DNA of 53,264 bases from Hyphomicrobiales bacterium (GTDB lineage: Bacteria > Pseudomonadota > Alphaproteobacteria > Rhizobiales > Xanthobacteraceae). The position numbers and the translations under genes are program-made. Where the stretch lies: NCBI GenBank assembly GCA_017305555.1, contig JAFKKM010000039.1:1-53264 (forward strand). Direction: 5' to 3'. Positions 16,137 through 26,500 of the stretch are shown here, piece after piece (the first letter of the stretch is position 1; each line of letters starts with the position of its first letter). Under the pieces are notes generated by a model. That model did no database searches, was not told where the DNA came from, and saw nothing but the letters and a program-made list of their open reading frames with translations.

Positions 16137-16832
16137 ATGCGCGCCTTGCACGATGAAAATCATCTCATCGAACGCATTGGCTGGCTTCGCGCTGCCGTAC
16201 TGGGCGCCAATGATGGGCTGATCTCAACGTCAAGTCTGATCGTTGGTGTAGCGGCCGCGACTACGGCCTCGCATGATATCCTTGTAGCGGGCGTCGCAGG
16301 TCTCGTAGCTGGGGCGATGTCAATGGCGGCGGGTGAATACGTGTCAGTTAGTTCCCAGGCTGACACGGAAGAAGCCGATATGGCGCGCGAGAGCCATGAG
16401 CTCGCCGCGCAGCCCGAAGCCGAGTTGGCCGAACTCGCCGCAATCTATGAGCAACGCGGTGTAGCGCCAGATCTGGCCCGGCAAGTTGCCGAGCAGATGA
16501 TGTCGAAGAATGCGTTTGAGGCCCATGCGCGCGACGAGCTCGGGCTGGCGAGCCATGTGATGGCAAAGCCCGTCCAGGCGGCGATCACATCCGCTGTGAC
16601 CTTTGCTACGGGTGCGGCCTTGCCGCTGATCGTCGCACTGCTCGCCCCGACGGCGATGGTCGCGTGGGCCGTGTCTATCGCCTGCTTGATCGGGCTTGCA
16701 GCACTCGGGGCGGTCGGCGCCTTCGCGGGCGGCGCCAGCGTCTGGAGGCCGACGATCCGTGTCGTGTTCTGGGGCGTCGTAGCCATGGCATCGACGGCCG
16801 CCGTCGGTTCCCTCATTGGTCGGGCGATTTGA
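16137..16832 (+). CDS. VIT1/CCC1-family iron/manganese transporter
   Basis: 231 aa from ATG 16137 (GGAG seven bases upstream). The N-terminus has the family signature LRAAVLGANDGLISTSSLIVGVA (quoted in part, residues about 14-36), the GDGI-like helix 1 in which Asp and Met line the metal path. Next come GAMSMAAGEYVSVSSQ (about 59-74) and a cytoplasmic Glu-rich loop (Glu at several positions, about 80-110), where VIT proteins bind metal. The last half holds three further membrane spans. It would move Fe2+ or Mn2+ out of the cytoplasm. It stands alone between noncoding stretches. A stem-loop follows at 16924. Confidence 0.9.
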   Translation: MRALHDENHLIERIGWLRAAVLGANDGLISTSSLIVGVAAATTASHDILVAGVAGLVAGAMSMAAGEYVSVSSQADTEEADMARESHELAAQPEAELAELAAIYEQRGVAPDLARQVAEQMMSKNAFEAHARDELGLASHVMAKPVQAAITSAVTFATGAALPLIVALLAPTAMVAWAVSIACLIGLAALGAVGAFAGGASVWRPTIRVVFWGVVAMASTAAVGSLIGRAI

Positions 16833-16923
16833 ACTGAAGTGTCTGTCGTTCGATACTCCGGCGCTGATGTCGCTTCTTGTTATACTGGGGGTGATTGTGT
16901 TTCGCGGGGTGGACGTCGGGGTC

Positions 16924-16954
16924 AACGCTCTCACATCATTAAGATTAGAGCGTT
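16924..16954. terminator. Stem-loop downstream of VIT1-like gene
   Basis: AACGCTCT and AGAGCGTT form an 8-bp perfect stem around a 15-nt loop. There is no clear T-run. It could be a bidirectional terminator or a remnant of a short intergenic palindromic repeat. Confidence 0.35.
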
Positions 16955-17116
16955 AGATTCGTTGTGATCTGATTGAGGAGGTCAAAGTTCAATCGGTATT
17001 CACACAGATCTCGATCTTTCACTTTTGAATACCGTCGCCATTGCGCTTGATCGTTGAAAGATATAACATATATGTCAAATATATCTTTTGTGCGGCCTAC
17101 ATAGGGATCAGCCGTT

Positions 17117-17314
17117 ATGATCAAACACAGCCAGCTAAAGCTAGGCGCCGCGCCGGACGCTATCGCAATCAACAATGCCGAAATTAACGAGCGGCAGTCT
17201 GACTGGGATGCCGTATCCATGGCATCATGGGAATCATTCCCCGCCAGCGATCCGCCCGCATGGATCGGACGACGTTCGGATGACCTGCCTCATCGGAAAT
17301 CGCGCAAGCGTTAA
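17117..17314 (+). CDS. Small conserved alphaproteobacterial protein
   Basis: 65 aa. The C-terminal half has SMASWESFPASDPPAW (about residues 34-49). The ESFPASDPPAW phrase recurs in short uncharacterised rhizobial proteins, which is the main reason to accept this one. The N-terminus is poorly conserved in style. No ribosome site stands out. It lies 14 bp before the DUF6522 gene and is probably co-transcribed with it. Role unknown. Confidence 0.6.
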   Translation: MIKHSQLKLGAAPDAIAINNAEINERQSDWDAVSMASWESFPASDPPAWIGRRSDDLPHRKSRKR

Positions 17315-17328
17315 TCACGGACAATCGC

Positions 17329-17619
17329 ATGAAAATTGAGATTACCAATGGCGATATCCTCATCGATGCTGAACTGCTCGGGAAGATGTTAGCCATTGAG
17401 TCTGCGACGGTCCCAGCGCTAATGCAAGCCCGGGCGATCACCAGCATCTGCGAGAAGGGCCTCGACGTGCACCGGGGCCAATATCGTTTGAGCTTCTTCT
17501 ACCAGAGTCGGCGCGCCCGACTAAATGTCGACAGATCGGGACATATATTGCAACGCTCGATCGTAAATTTCGGCCAGAAGCCATTGCCGCGCGCGCCGTA
17601 CAGCCCAAATAGCAAATAG
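17329..17619 (+). CDS. DUF6522-like protein
   Basis: 96 aa. The pattern of an N-terminal ITNGDILIDAELLGKML, then ALMQARAITSICEKG, YRLSFFYQSRRARL and a terminal IVNFGQKPLP matches what I know of the DUF6522 family, small cytoplasmic proteins often found near denitrification or nitrosative-stress genes in rhizobia. No biochemical function is known. It is the second gene of a probable pair with the small gene at 17117. The sequence appears complete. Its codon use is less GC-biased than in the heme-copper operon. Confidence 0.75.
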   Translation: MKIEITNGDILIDAELLGKMLAIESATVPALMQARAITSICEKGLDVHRGQYRLSFFYQSRRARLNVDRSGHILQRSIVNFGQKPLPRAPYSPNSK

Positions 17620-18185
17620 CCCGGGGCGATCCGAGCCAGTGGCAGATGGTCGATTGTAGACGGATAGAGACTACTGCAGCCTACGATTCCGATGCCGCAG
17701 TTTCGGCAACGATGTTTGCGGTGCCGGCGGTTGGTCGCTCAAAGATGAGTGCCGTCGGATCGTATTAAAACACTTGCGCCACTGCTCGATGACAACAGTA
17801 GTCTCTTTGAGGCGGTCGAAGATTCAACCGTTCAGGCGTTCGTCGCCAGTTTGCAGTTAAAGAATCGCAGTAGCCGTTTTCCCCGCGGATTACCGGACGC
17901 AATGTGAGAAGTGTCTTTGCTCTAATTTTTCCGAGCGAGTTACGCACGTTCTCCATTGTCATTCCCACGCCGCTCCTCCTTTGGTTCTTATCGACACGTG
18001 TCCACCGGCTTCCATGGAGCTAATCTATCGCTGTCGGTGGCGTTCTGTCTTCTCTCGTCAGAGTTCTAAATTATGCTTCACCTACGCTTTGGATCTATCG
18101 TCATTTCAATAGTGAACCGTCAAGTCAGCAATAACGGCTCGCAAATGCTCAATGCGACATCAACACCGGAACTGTCATTGCTGTT
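17620..18185. other. Noncoding, degenerate stretch
   Basis: No coding frame, RNA gene or repeat recognised. It is less GC-rich than the flanking operons. It borders the uspA pseudogene and probably includes its eroded 3' end. Confidence 0.5.
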
Positions 18186-18702
18186 CAAGAGATGGCAAAG
18201 CATCGGCGACCCGCTCGCGCAGCGGTTCGGCTTCAGTCCCAGCACACAATGACACGGTCGAGCTTCAAACCGTCCTTCTGAATAAACGGAACGATCAAGA
18301 CCAGTCGTCCGGATCTGAATAAGGTAGCCTCAGGGACTGAATCTGACGGTGCCGCGTGACCACGCTCGACCTGTTTCACCATTGGCAAATCGACCCGCCG
18401 TGCAATCCGTGCAGATGCATCTGCCCGGGCTTCCGATATTGGTTTCAACCTACCGCGAACTAGCTAACAGGCCTGCACGGCGGGCCGCCTCATTGAATAC
18501 ATCAATCGAAGTACCGGCACGTCGTCGGCTTTCGGGCCACAACCCATCGATATACTCGGCCGGAATTTCGCCATATCCGGCTGTGGGAAATTCCGGCTGG
18601 TAGGCGAATTCAATGCCTAACAGTGTGCTTCGAAGCGGCTCGCAACGGAAATTGCGAAGTCAGAGGGCATATTTTTATAAAGTGAACGATGACAAGACAC
18701 CA
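18186..18702 (-). pseudogene. Wrecked UspA-type universal stress protein gene
   Basis: Pieces of a UspA protein follow in order on the minus strand in several frames: LVIVHF (N-terminus), DFAISVASRFEAH, then GIEFAYQPEFPTAGYGEIPAEYID (quoted in part), then TLFRSGRLVLIVPF and VIVCWD. At 18233 a TGA stands where GGA is expected (CWD-G-SRTAARA), and SRTAARA continues beyond it. One extra base then shifts the frame before VADALPSLEQ. At least three frameshifts and one nonsense change are visible, so the gene is dead. Universal stress proteins are common in anaerobic regulons of this group. An FNR site cannot be recognised upstream. Confidence 0.75.
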
Positions 18703-19156
18703 TTCAGCACCGTCCGAATGAGCAGGTGCATGCGTATCGGTTTCATTATGATAGAGATGAAGAAATAACGAAGCTATTGATTCCGAGATGTTAGCGCAGG
18801 ACAATTGGATTCACTAACCACGTTAGTAGTGGATACTTAAGTCGACGCTTTCAAATTTGCTTGTCGCTCAATTCTGCACCGCTGACGGTTATGCGATAGC
18901 GTCGCCAACGGCCGCAGTCACCGGATGCCGGTCTCTAGGCCAGATCCAGACGGCCTGATTTGAAAGAGTACTTCGCCGTCAAAGACATGCACACCCCGAT
19001 GTGCCGGCTTTCGTCGGATGCACGGACTGAAGTCGTGTAGGCAGCGTCTCGAGGTAAAAGCCGGCGAACGCCCGTAGGCTTCGAAACCGGCAGGCGCCTA
19101 CATCGGAATCATCATCGTACGGTCTCCGAGTGTCGCTCTGCTTGTATCACCTCTCG
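18703..19156. other. Intergenic, nothing recognised
   Basis: Low coding character in all frames. No tRNA, repeat or regulatory palindrome was seen. Confidence 0.5.
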
Positions 19157-19441
19157 TCACACGGCACCCTGTCGTCCTGTCGCAACCCACCTCAGAATGG
19201 TCTGAACGGCCGTCAATCCAGGATCATCCGCCTTGCGAATAGCTGTGAGCATCTGGAACCATAAATCGTCGTCGGCGCCGTCGATAAATGCGCGAACCGC
19301 GCCCGCGACAAATTCCGCGGTCCCCATTGATGCGTCGGCGGCGCGCATCTCGATGGCAATCGCCAGATCGGGATCCAGGGTATCAAGTACTTGCGCTGCC
19401 AAGTCCGGCTGATCCAATCGGGCAATGAGGGCTCCGAGCAT
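19157..19441 (-). CDS. Hypothetical protein, N-terminus possibly frameshifted
   Basis: 94 aa from ATG 19441 (a TTG two codons earlier is possible). The sequence is coherent and acidic, with an Asp-Pro pair repeated near residues 24-26 (LDPDLAIAIEMR) and a segment EFVAGAVRAFIDGADDDLWF (about 42-61). No family is recognised. An overlapping frame upstream, starting MHSAAAHALKD at 19479, reads smoothly into it if one base is added, so the true N-terminus may have been lost by a frameshift. It is isolated. Confidence 0.45.
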   Translation of the reverse strand: MLGALIARLDQPDLAAQVLDTLDPDLAIAIEMRAADASMGTAEFVAGAVRAFIDGADDDLWFQMLTAIRKADDPGLTAVQTILRWVATGRQGAV

Positions 19442-19902
19442 CTGCAATCCTTCAAGGCATGGGCGGCAGCACTGTGCATATCACCGAACTCACTCGATGC
19501 CGCCCGATGGTTTACGCGAAGACTATCACAACCACCCTCCAGATGACGATTAGGATGAAACCACCGATCAGAATCGGTGGGAGCGTGGTTAGCGAAGCTG
19601 TCTCTGCGTCCTGTTCCTCGCGATGCCTGCTCTGTTTACCGCTGTTGTGATCAGTCGTCAGCCATCTCGTACTCTTTCCGCGTCGCCCCCGACTGCCGCA
19701 CTTCTGTTTCACGTTCCACTGGCTGGCTCAAACGAGATTGAAGCGTAGCGCCAAGCCATATTTGACGGCACCGTCGTTGGCAGATTATTGCAGTCATCAC
19801 CGATGTGATAGGCTTGCGATCGAGCTTTGGGCCACTGTCCAGCGTCGCCTACCAGGCAAGATAATCTGGCGGCATAGACCGTGATCAGACGATATGGCTC
19901 GT
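19442..19902. other. Mostly noncoding; possible remnant of a small membrane protein
   Basis: On the minus strand near 19512-19640 a frame ends in TLPPILIGGFILIVIWRVVV, a convincing membrane span, but no good start is in frame. A nearby ATG (MADD) needs a frameshift to join it. Nothing else was recognised. Confidence 0.3.
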
Positions 19903-20622
19903 TTACTGTATAAGGGGCGTTTGCGTGCCGCCAAGATCTACGCCCGAGAGCCTCGCCTGGCCGGCGAGTACGCTTACATATTGTCGAACGGCTTTTTCCT
20001 CGACCTTTGAACGCAGTCGAACTGCTATCTGTGCGCTCACGGTTTCGAAAGGTAATTTCTTTCCTGGAATGCTTTGATCGACGGATACAATATGAAAACC
20101 GTAACGTGTCTTGACCAGGTCGCGAAGAACCCCTAACGCACCAAACTTGAAAAGCACCTTTTCAAACTCCGGCACAGTGTCGCCGCGGCCGATCTGTCCC
20201 AAATTGCCGCCTTGTTGTCCTGATGGACAGTTTGAAAGCTCACGCGCCAAAGCGTCGAAACGATCGGGCTCACGAAGCAATTGGTTTAGGGTCTCCTCAG
20301 CACGGGCCCGAATTTCGGGAATGCGCACCTGTGGCGTGACCTGAAACAGAATATGACGGGCATGCACTAGATCGCCGCTCTGAAACTCTCGTGGGTGCCC
20401 GTTATAGTAGCGGCGGCATTCCTCCTCGGTGGGTGAAGGCGTCGTAACCTCGCGCTCCAGCAGTGCTTCGATCGCCGCATCGATCTTCGTCTCTTCACTT
20501 GCGGTCTCGGCCAGCAGGTCGACGGCAATCGCACGTTGCCGCAGAAGCTCGCGCGCCGCGGCAAGCTCGCTGGAACTATCCGGTTTGACCGAGACCTCGA
20601 CGCCATTGACGGATACTATCAC
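19903..20622 (-). CDS. PpiC/parvulin-type peptidyl-prolyl isomerase of the nar operon
   Basis: 239 aa from GTG 20622, which overlaps the narI stop. The parvulin domain covers about residues 105-205: HARHILFQV, then GGNLGQIGRGDTVPEFEKVLF (quoted in part), and YGFHIVSVD at its end. The N-terminal 100 residues are helical, with no signal peptide, as in NifM-like cytoplasmic PPIases. Pseudomonas aeruginosa has a PpiC-type gene at the same place after narI. It probably helps fold or assemble nitrate reductase in the cytoplasm. It is the last gene of narK-narGHJI-ppiC. Confidence 0.88.
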   Translation of the reverse strand: MIVSVNGVEVSVKPDSSSELAAARELLRQRAIAVDLLAETASEETKIDAAIEALLEREVTTPSPTEEECRRYYNGHPREFQSGDLVHARHILFQVTPQVRIPEIRARAEETLNQLLREPDRFDALARELSNCPSGQQGGNLGQIGRGDTVPEFEKVLFKFGALGVLRDLVKTRYGFHIVSVDQSIPGKKLPFETVSAQIAVRLRSKVEEKAVRQYVSVLAGQARLSGVDLGGTQTPLIQ

Positions 20623-21338
20623 GAGCGGACGGGCTCCTTCGCCCTCGTCTTCGGCGTGCGCACGATCTGGTAAGGCCGGAACAGATAGGCCAGCGCGCCG
20701 CCGCCGCTCCAGATATGGATCATGCGCGTGAACGGCGAAACGAAGAACAACGTGAAGCCCAAGAGGATATGCAATTTGTAGGTAAGCGGCACATCGACCA
20801 TCAGGGCCGCAGCATTGCCATCGAGGGTGACGATCCCCTTGACGTAGCTCGTCAACGTTTCGAACAGCCCCCCATCCATGTGGAAGGCGGACAGCGGCAC
20901 GGTGAGCAGGCCGAGCAGAAGCTGCAACCACAGCATCAAGGTGATGGTGATGTCCCATTTGCGGCTGTTGAGCCGGATGCGTGGATCGGCCAGCCGCCGG
21001 TAGATGAGGATCGAAAGCCCAACGATGGCAGTGAGCCCCGCGATGCCGCCCACCACCATGGCGAGGAGCTGGTGCGCGACAGGATCAAGCGCCCAGTCCA
21101 CAGCCCAATGCGGTGCGAGAAACCCGGCAAAATGCCCGAGGATGACGACGATTACACCGTAGTGGAACAGGTTCGAGCCGAGCCGGAGCTGGCCCTTGCG
21201 CAGCATCTGAGATGAGTCGCTCTTCCATGTGTAAGGCTCGCGGTCGAAGCGGATTAGGCTGCCGACCAGGAGGACGACGAGACAGATATAGGGATAGACG
21301 CCGAACAGCAGCGTGTTCACATAAGCATTGGACAGCAT
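20619..21338 (-). CDS. narI: Respiratory nitrate reductase gamma subunit (cytochrome b)
   Basis: 239 aa, five membrane spans. It oxidises quinol and passes electrons through two b hemes to NarH. Start ATG 21338 follows GAGGAGG at good spacing; the frame runs further upstream but without family likeness. The N-terminus LFGVYPYICLVVLLVGSLIR is typical. Histidine ligands are those of NLFHYGV and GHFAGFL (helix II region) and those of YKLHILLGF and TRMIHIWS near the C-terminus. Full length for the family. It lies 14 bp after narJ and overlaps the PPIase start. Confidence 0.96.
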   Translation of the reverse strand: MLSNAYVNTLLFGVYPYICLVVLLVGSLIRFDREPYTWKSDSSQMLRKGQLRLGSNLFHYGVIVVILGHFAGFLAPHWAVDWALDPVAHQLLAMVVGGIAGLTAIVGLSILIYRRLADPRIRLNSRKWDITITLMLWLQLLLGLLTVPLSAFHMDGGLFETLTSYVKGIVTLDGNAAALMVDVPLTYKLHILLGFTLFFVSPFTRMIHIWSGGGALAYLFRPYQIVRTPKTRAKEPVRS

Positions 21339-21352
21339 TGCCAAGTCCTCCT

Positions 21353-21988
21353 CTAGGCAGCCGGTGTACACGTCGCTGAATCGGCAGATGCAAGAGATCC
21401 GCCGAAAGCGGGTTGCTCGGTCCATTCACGATCGAGCGTCTCAATGCGTTCCTTTACGGGCGGTACCTTGTCGACTTCGATCGGGCTTTCTCCTGCGACG
21501 ACGAGCAAGGCTTGTAACACCGCCGCGTAGCGGCTTCGCCGCGCGACAAGGGAACGGCCGATTGTCGTCAGGATCTGGGCGCAGTCCGCCAGCATGTCGC
21601 GAGCCTCCGCGAGGTCGCGGCAGCTCAGATATTCGAGTACGACGGGAAGATAATCCGGCAGTTCGCGTGCGGTGAGTTCGAACCCAGCCTTCTCGTAGAG
21701 CTGTTTGAGTTCGACCATGGCCTCGCCACGGTCGCGGCTCTCACCATGCAAATGCTCGAACAGATGCAGGGAGAGCGCCCGACCCCGGTCGAAGAGATCG
21801 ACATAGCGCTCCTCGGCGGCCAGCAGATCGCCGTCCCCCAGTTCGTCGATCAATGCGAGGAGATCGTCGCGGCGAGGCGGATCAAGCAGCGGCGCCGTTC
21901 TGACGATGTCCGCGATCTCCGGCAGCGCCTGTCGCATACCTTCCGACGGATACGACAGCAGGGCACTGAAAGCCTTGAATAGCAGCAT
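21353..21988 (-). CDS. narJ: Nitrate reductase assembly chaperone NarJ
   Basis: 211 aa, all helical, of the TorD/NarJ chaperone family. It binds the NarG apoprotein in the cytoplasm during molybdenum cofactor and FeS insertion and is not in the final enzyme. It begins LLFKAFSALLSYPSE, has the family stretch SLHLFEHLHGESRDRGEAM (about residues 79-97) and DYLPVVLEYLS (about 120-130). ATG 21988, preceded by GAGGCGAGG, lies 10 bp after narH; a longer upstream extension overlaps narH and is rejected. Confidence 0.95.
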   Translation of the reverse strand: MLLFKAFSALLSYPSEGMRQALPEIADIVRTAPLLDPPRRDDLLALIDELGDGDLLAAEERYVDLFDRGRALSLHLFEHLHGESRDRGEAMVELKQLYEKAGFELTARELPDYLPVVLEYLSCRDLAEARDMLADCAQILTTIGRSLVARRSRYAAVLQALLVVAGESPIEVDKVPPVKERIETLDREWTEQPAFGGSLASADSATCTPAA

Positions 21989-21998
21989 CCTCGCCTCC

Positions 21999-23531
21999 TC
22001 AGGTATCGAGCGGCCGCACAGGATTGAGCTTGCGCCGCCCCATCTTGCCGCCGAACAGCGTCGAGTGCGGTGGCCCGAAATCGCAGCCATTGCCGAAGGT
22101 GAAGCCGCAGGAGCCTTTCAGGCCGTAGGCGTCCTCGGCCTCCTCACGGTGGCTGGTCGGAATGACGAAACGGTCCTCATAGTTGGCGATGGCGAGATAG
22201 CGGTGCATGTCCTCGACCTGCGCCTTCGACAGGCCGGCCTGAGCCAGTACCGCTTCTCCGTCACCCTCGCCCAACTGCCGCTGGCGGAAATGGATGCGCA
22301 TGGCGAGCATCCGTTCCAGCGCCGTGACGACCGGCTCCTCCGCACCCGCCGTAAGCAGATTGGCGAGATAGCGGACAGGGATGCGCAACGAGCGGACATC
22401 GGGAATCTCCCCGTTCGTCTCGATCGCGCCCGCGTTGGCGTGCGACTGGATCGGGGACAGCGGTGGAACGTACCAGACCATCGGCAGTGTGCGATATTCG
22501 GGGTGAAGCGGGAATGCGATCTTCCAGTCGACGGCCATCTTGTAGGCCGGCGAGCGCTTGGCCGCCGCGATCCAGTTATCGGCGATGCCGTCGGCTCGGG
22601 CCTGGGCCTCGACCGCCGGGTCGTTCGGATCGAGGAACAGCTTGAGCTGCGCCTCGTAGAGATCCTGTTCGTCCTCGACCGCGGCGGCGGCCTCGATGCC
22701 GTCGGCGTCGTAGAGCAGCACGCCGAGATAGCGGATGCGTCCGACGCGCGTCTCCGAGCACACGGTTGGCTGGCCGGCCTCGATACGCGGATAGCAGAAG
22801 ATGCATTTCTCGGCTTTTCCCGAGGTCCAGTTGTAATAGATCTTCTTGTACGGGCAGCCAGACACGCACATGCGCCAGCCCCGGCACTTGTCCTGATCGA
22901 TCAGGACGATGCCGTCTTCCTCGCGCTTGTAGATCGAGCCGGACGGGCAGGAAGCAACGCAGCTCGGGTTGAGGCAATGCTCGCACAGCCGCGGCAGATA
23001 CATCATGAACGTGTTTTCAAACTGACCGTAAATGTCCTTCTGCACCGCCTCGAAATTGTAGTCCTTGGAGCGCTTGTCGAACTCGCCGCCAAGGATCTCC
23101 TCCCAGTTCGGCCCCCATTCGATTTTTTCCATTGGCTTGCCGGTAACAAGCGACAGCGGGCGTGCCACCGGCGAGGTCGGTAGTTCGGGCGCCTTTTGCA
23201 GGTGCTCGTAGTCGAAGGTGAAGGGCTCGTAATAGTCGTCGATTTCCGGCAGATGCGGGTTGGCGAATATCTTGGCGAGGATCGAAAGCCGCCCGCCTTG
23301 CTTGGGCACGATCTTGCCGTTCTTCTTGCGTTTCCAGCCGCCCTGCCAGCGTTCTTGGTTCTCCCAATCTTTCGGGTAGCCGATACCTGGCTTGGTCTCG
23401 ACATTGTTGAACCAAGCATATTCCATGCCTTGGCGTGAGGTCCATACCTGCTTGCAGGTCACCGAGCAGGTGTGGCAGCCGATACATTTGTCGAGGTTCA
23501 TTACCATCGCGATCTGGGCGCGGATTTTCAT
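21999..23531 (-). CDS. narH: Respiratory nitrate reductase beta subunit (four FeS clusters)
   Basis: 510 aa. It carries electrons from NarI hemes to NarG. The N-terminus CIGCHTCSVTCKQVW (about residues 16-30) and later groups LCEHCLNPSCVASCPSG (about 183-199), CRGWRMCVSGCP (about 216-227, the 3Fe-4S site with Trp replacing a Cys) and KCIFCYPRIE are all present and intact. It lacks a signal peptide and sits on the cytoplasmic side. Its ATG overlaps the narG stop by 4 bp (ATGA), the usual translational coupling. Confidence 0.97.
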   Translation of the reverse strand: MKIRAQIAMVMNLDKCIGCHTCSVTCKQVWTSRQGMEYAWFNNVETKPGIGYPKDWENQERWQGGWKRKKNGKIVPKQGGRLSILAKIFANPHLPEIDDYYEPFTFDYEHLQKAPELPTSPVARPLSLVTGKPMEKIEWGPNWEEILGGEFDKRSKDYNFEAVQKDIYGQFENTFMMYLPRLCEHCLNPSCVASCPSGSIYKREEDGIVLIDQDKCRGWRMCVSGCPYKKIYYNWTSGKAEKCIFCYPRIEAGQPTVCSETRVGRIRYLGVLLYDADGIEAAAAVEDEQDLYEAQLKLFLDPNDPAVEAQARADGIADNWIAAAKRSPAYKMAVDWKIAFPLHPEYRTLPMVWYVPPLSPIQSHANAGAIETNGEIPDVRSLRIPVRYLANLLTAGAEEPVVTALERMLAMRIHFRQRQLGEGDGEAVLAQAGLSKAQVEDMHRYLAIANYEDRFVIPTSHREEAEDAYGLKGSCGFTFGNGCDFGPPHSTLFGGKMGRRKLNPVRPLDT

Positions 23532-26500
23532 GACGCAGTCTCCTCGACGGCACGATCGACGGGGTTGGAATGATCGAGCCAGTCGATCTTGGTGAGCTTG
23601 CGTACGATGACGAACTCGTCACGGTTCGAGCCGACCGTTCCGTAATAGTTGAAACCGTATGAAAGCTGCGCGTAGCCACCGACCATATGGGTCGGCTTGA
23701 GCAGCGTTCGCGTCACGGAATTATGGATGCCGCCGCGCAGGCCGGTAATCTGCGAGCCCGGCACATTCACGATCTTTTCCTGCGCATGATACATCAGGCA
23801 CATGCCTTCATGGACGCGCTGGCTGACCACGGCGCGCGCCGCGATCGCCCCGTTCAGGTTGAACAGCTCGATCCAGTCGTTGTCGACGATGCCAGCCTGT
23901 TTCGCATCGGTCTCGGACAGCCACACGATCGGCCCACCGCGCGACAAAGTCAGCATCAGCAAGTTGTCTGTATAGGTGGAATGAATGCCCCATTTCTGAT
24001 GCGGCGTGATGAAGTTCAGCACGATTTCCGCTTCGCCATTGCTCTTCTTGCCGAGCATTTCGGAAACCGTGCGAGTGTCGACCGGTGGCCGGTAGACGGC
24101 GAAGCTCTCGCCGAAATCGCGAAACCAGCGATGATCCTGATAGAATTGCTGGCGACCGCTCAAGGTACGCCACGGGATCAATTCGTTCACATTGGTGTAG
24201 CCCGCCGTATAGGAGACATGCTCGCTCTCGATCCCGGACCAGGTCGGCGATGAGATGATCTTGCGCGGCTGAGCCTGGATGTCGCGAAAGCGGATTTTCT
24301 CGTCTTCGCGCATCCGGGCCAGATGCGTGTGATCGCGTCCCGTTATTTTGCCCAGCGCCTCCCAGGCCTTGACCGCCACCTCGCCGTTGGTTTCGGGCGC
24401 CAGATACATGATGACTTCCGCCGCATCGATATCCGTCTCGATGCGCGGCCGGCCTTGTGTCGGGCCGCCGTCATTGACGCGATAGTTCAGGTCGCCGAGA
24501 CCCTTTACCTCCTGCTCGGTATTCCAACCGATGCCCTTGCCGCCATTGCCGAGCTTGTCGGCCAGCGGACCAAGCGATGTGAAGCGACGATACGTGTTGG
24601 GATAGTCACGCTCGACCACCGTGATCTGCGGGGCAGTAACGCCGGGAATGAGGTCGCATTCGCCTTTCTTCCAGTCCTTGACCTCGAAGGGCTGCGCAAG
24701 CTCGCCGGGGGTGTCGTGCTGAATGGGTGTGAGCACAACGTCTCGTTCGACACCGAGATGGCCTTCGGCCAGTTCGGAGAACCGCTTGGCGATGGTCTTG
24801 TAGGTCTCCCAGTCGCTACGTGATTCCCAGACCGGGTCCACTGCCGTCGATAGCGGATGAATGAAAGGGTGCATGTCGGAGGTGTTGAGGTCGTTCTTCT
24901 CGTACCATGTGGCGGTCGGCAGCACGACGTCGGAATACAGGCAACTCGTCGACATGCGGAAGTCGAGCGTGACGACGAGATCGAGCTTGCCTTCAGGCGC
25001 GGGATCTCGCCAAGCAACCTCTTCGGGCTTGAGGCCGTCCATCTCGCCAAGATCCTTGCCCTGCAGGCCATGCCGGGTGCCAAGGAAATGCTTCAGGAAA
25101 TATTCGTGTCCCTTGCCCGACGAGCCGAACAGGTTGGAGCGCCAGATGAACAGGTTGCGTGGAAAATTGACCGGATCGTCCGGGTCTTCGCAGGCCATGG
25201 CCAGCTTGCCCGACTTCAGGCCGGCGGCGACATGGTCCTTCACCTCGGCGCCGGCCTTTTCCGCCTCGGCCGCAAGCGTGAGAGGGTTGACGTTGAGCTG
25301 CGGCGCCGAGGGCAGCCAGCCCATGCGCTCGGCCCTGACGTTGAGGTCGATCATCGAGCCGCGATAGGCGGCGGGATCGGCGAGCGGCGAGAGCAGTTCG
25401 GAAACGTCGAGCTTCTCGTAACGCCATTGGTCGCTGTGCGCATAAAAGAACGACGTGCCATTCATCTGGCGCGGCGGGCGCACCCAGTCGAGCGCAAAAG
25501 CCAGCATGGTCCAGCCGGTCTGCGGCCTCAGCTTCTCCTGTCCGACATAATGTGCCCAGCCGCCGCCCGAGACGCCGACGGTGCCGCACATCATCAGAAC
25601 GTTGATGATGCTGCGGTAGCCCATATCCTGGTGATACCAATGGTTCATGCCGGCGCCGATGATCACCATCGAGCGGCCTTTCGTCTTCTCGGCATTGTCG
25701 GCAAAGCCGCGCGCCAAGGCGATCGCCTTGTCTACGGTGACGCCCGTGATCGATTCCTGCCAAGCGGGAGTATAGGGGACGTTCTCCTCGAAGGAGGTCG
25801 CGCAGGCCCCGCCAAGTCCCCGGTCGAGCCCATAATTGGCACAGAGCAGGTCGAACACCGTTGCGATACGCGCCTCTCCGTCTGCGAGCACGACACGGCG
25901 CACCGGCACATTGCGCAACAGTACGTCACCACCCTGGTCGTTCTCGGGGAAATGGTCGTGCAGCTTGCCGCCGAAATAAGGGAATGCCACCGGCACAACC
26001 TCGTCGCGACGATCGACAACGCTCAGCGCAACGCGGATATCCTCCCCGGTTTCTCCGTCCTTTGGTTCAAGGTTCCAGCGTCCCGTCGCGCCATCTTCGC
26101 TCGGCCAACGATAGCCGCTCGATCCCTGTGGAATGACGAGCTCGCCGGTTTCTTCCGCGAGTGCCACCGTCTTCCAGTCGGCACGGTCGGCCTTCGGCAC
26201 ATCGATGAGGTCGCTCTGCCGTACGTAGCGATCCGGTATCCAACGTTCGCCATCCTTGCGCAGCCGCACTAGCATCGGCATGTCGGTGTAACGGCGCGTA
26301 TAATCCTGGAAATATGGCACCTGGCGGTCGAGGAAAAACTCCTTGAGAATGACATGGCCCATCGCCATCGCGAGCGCCGCATCAGTACCCTGTTTGGGAT
26401 GAAGCCAGAGATCGGAAAGCTTGGCGACCTCTGCATAGTCGGGCGTGATCGCCACGACCTTTGTGCCGTTATAACGCGCCTCGACGAAGAAATGAGCGTC

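Noticed and set aside
16945-17220. 91-aa minus-strand frame
   Set aside because: Partly antisense to the small gene at 17117, with no recognisable motif.
21906-23183. 425-aa plus-strand open frame
   Set aside because: Antisense to narJ and narH; shadow frame.
24857-26272. 471-aa plus-strand open frame
   Set aside because: Antisense to narG, which is clearly coding; no protein-like motifs.
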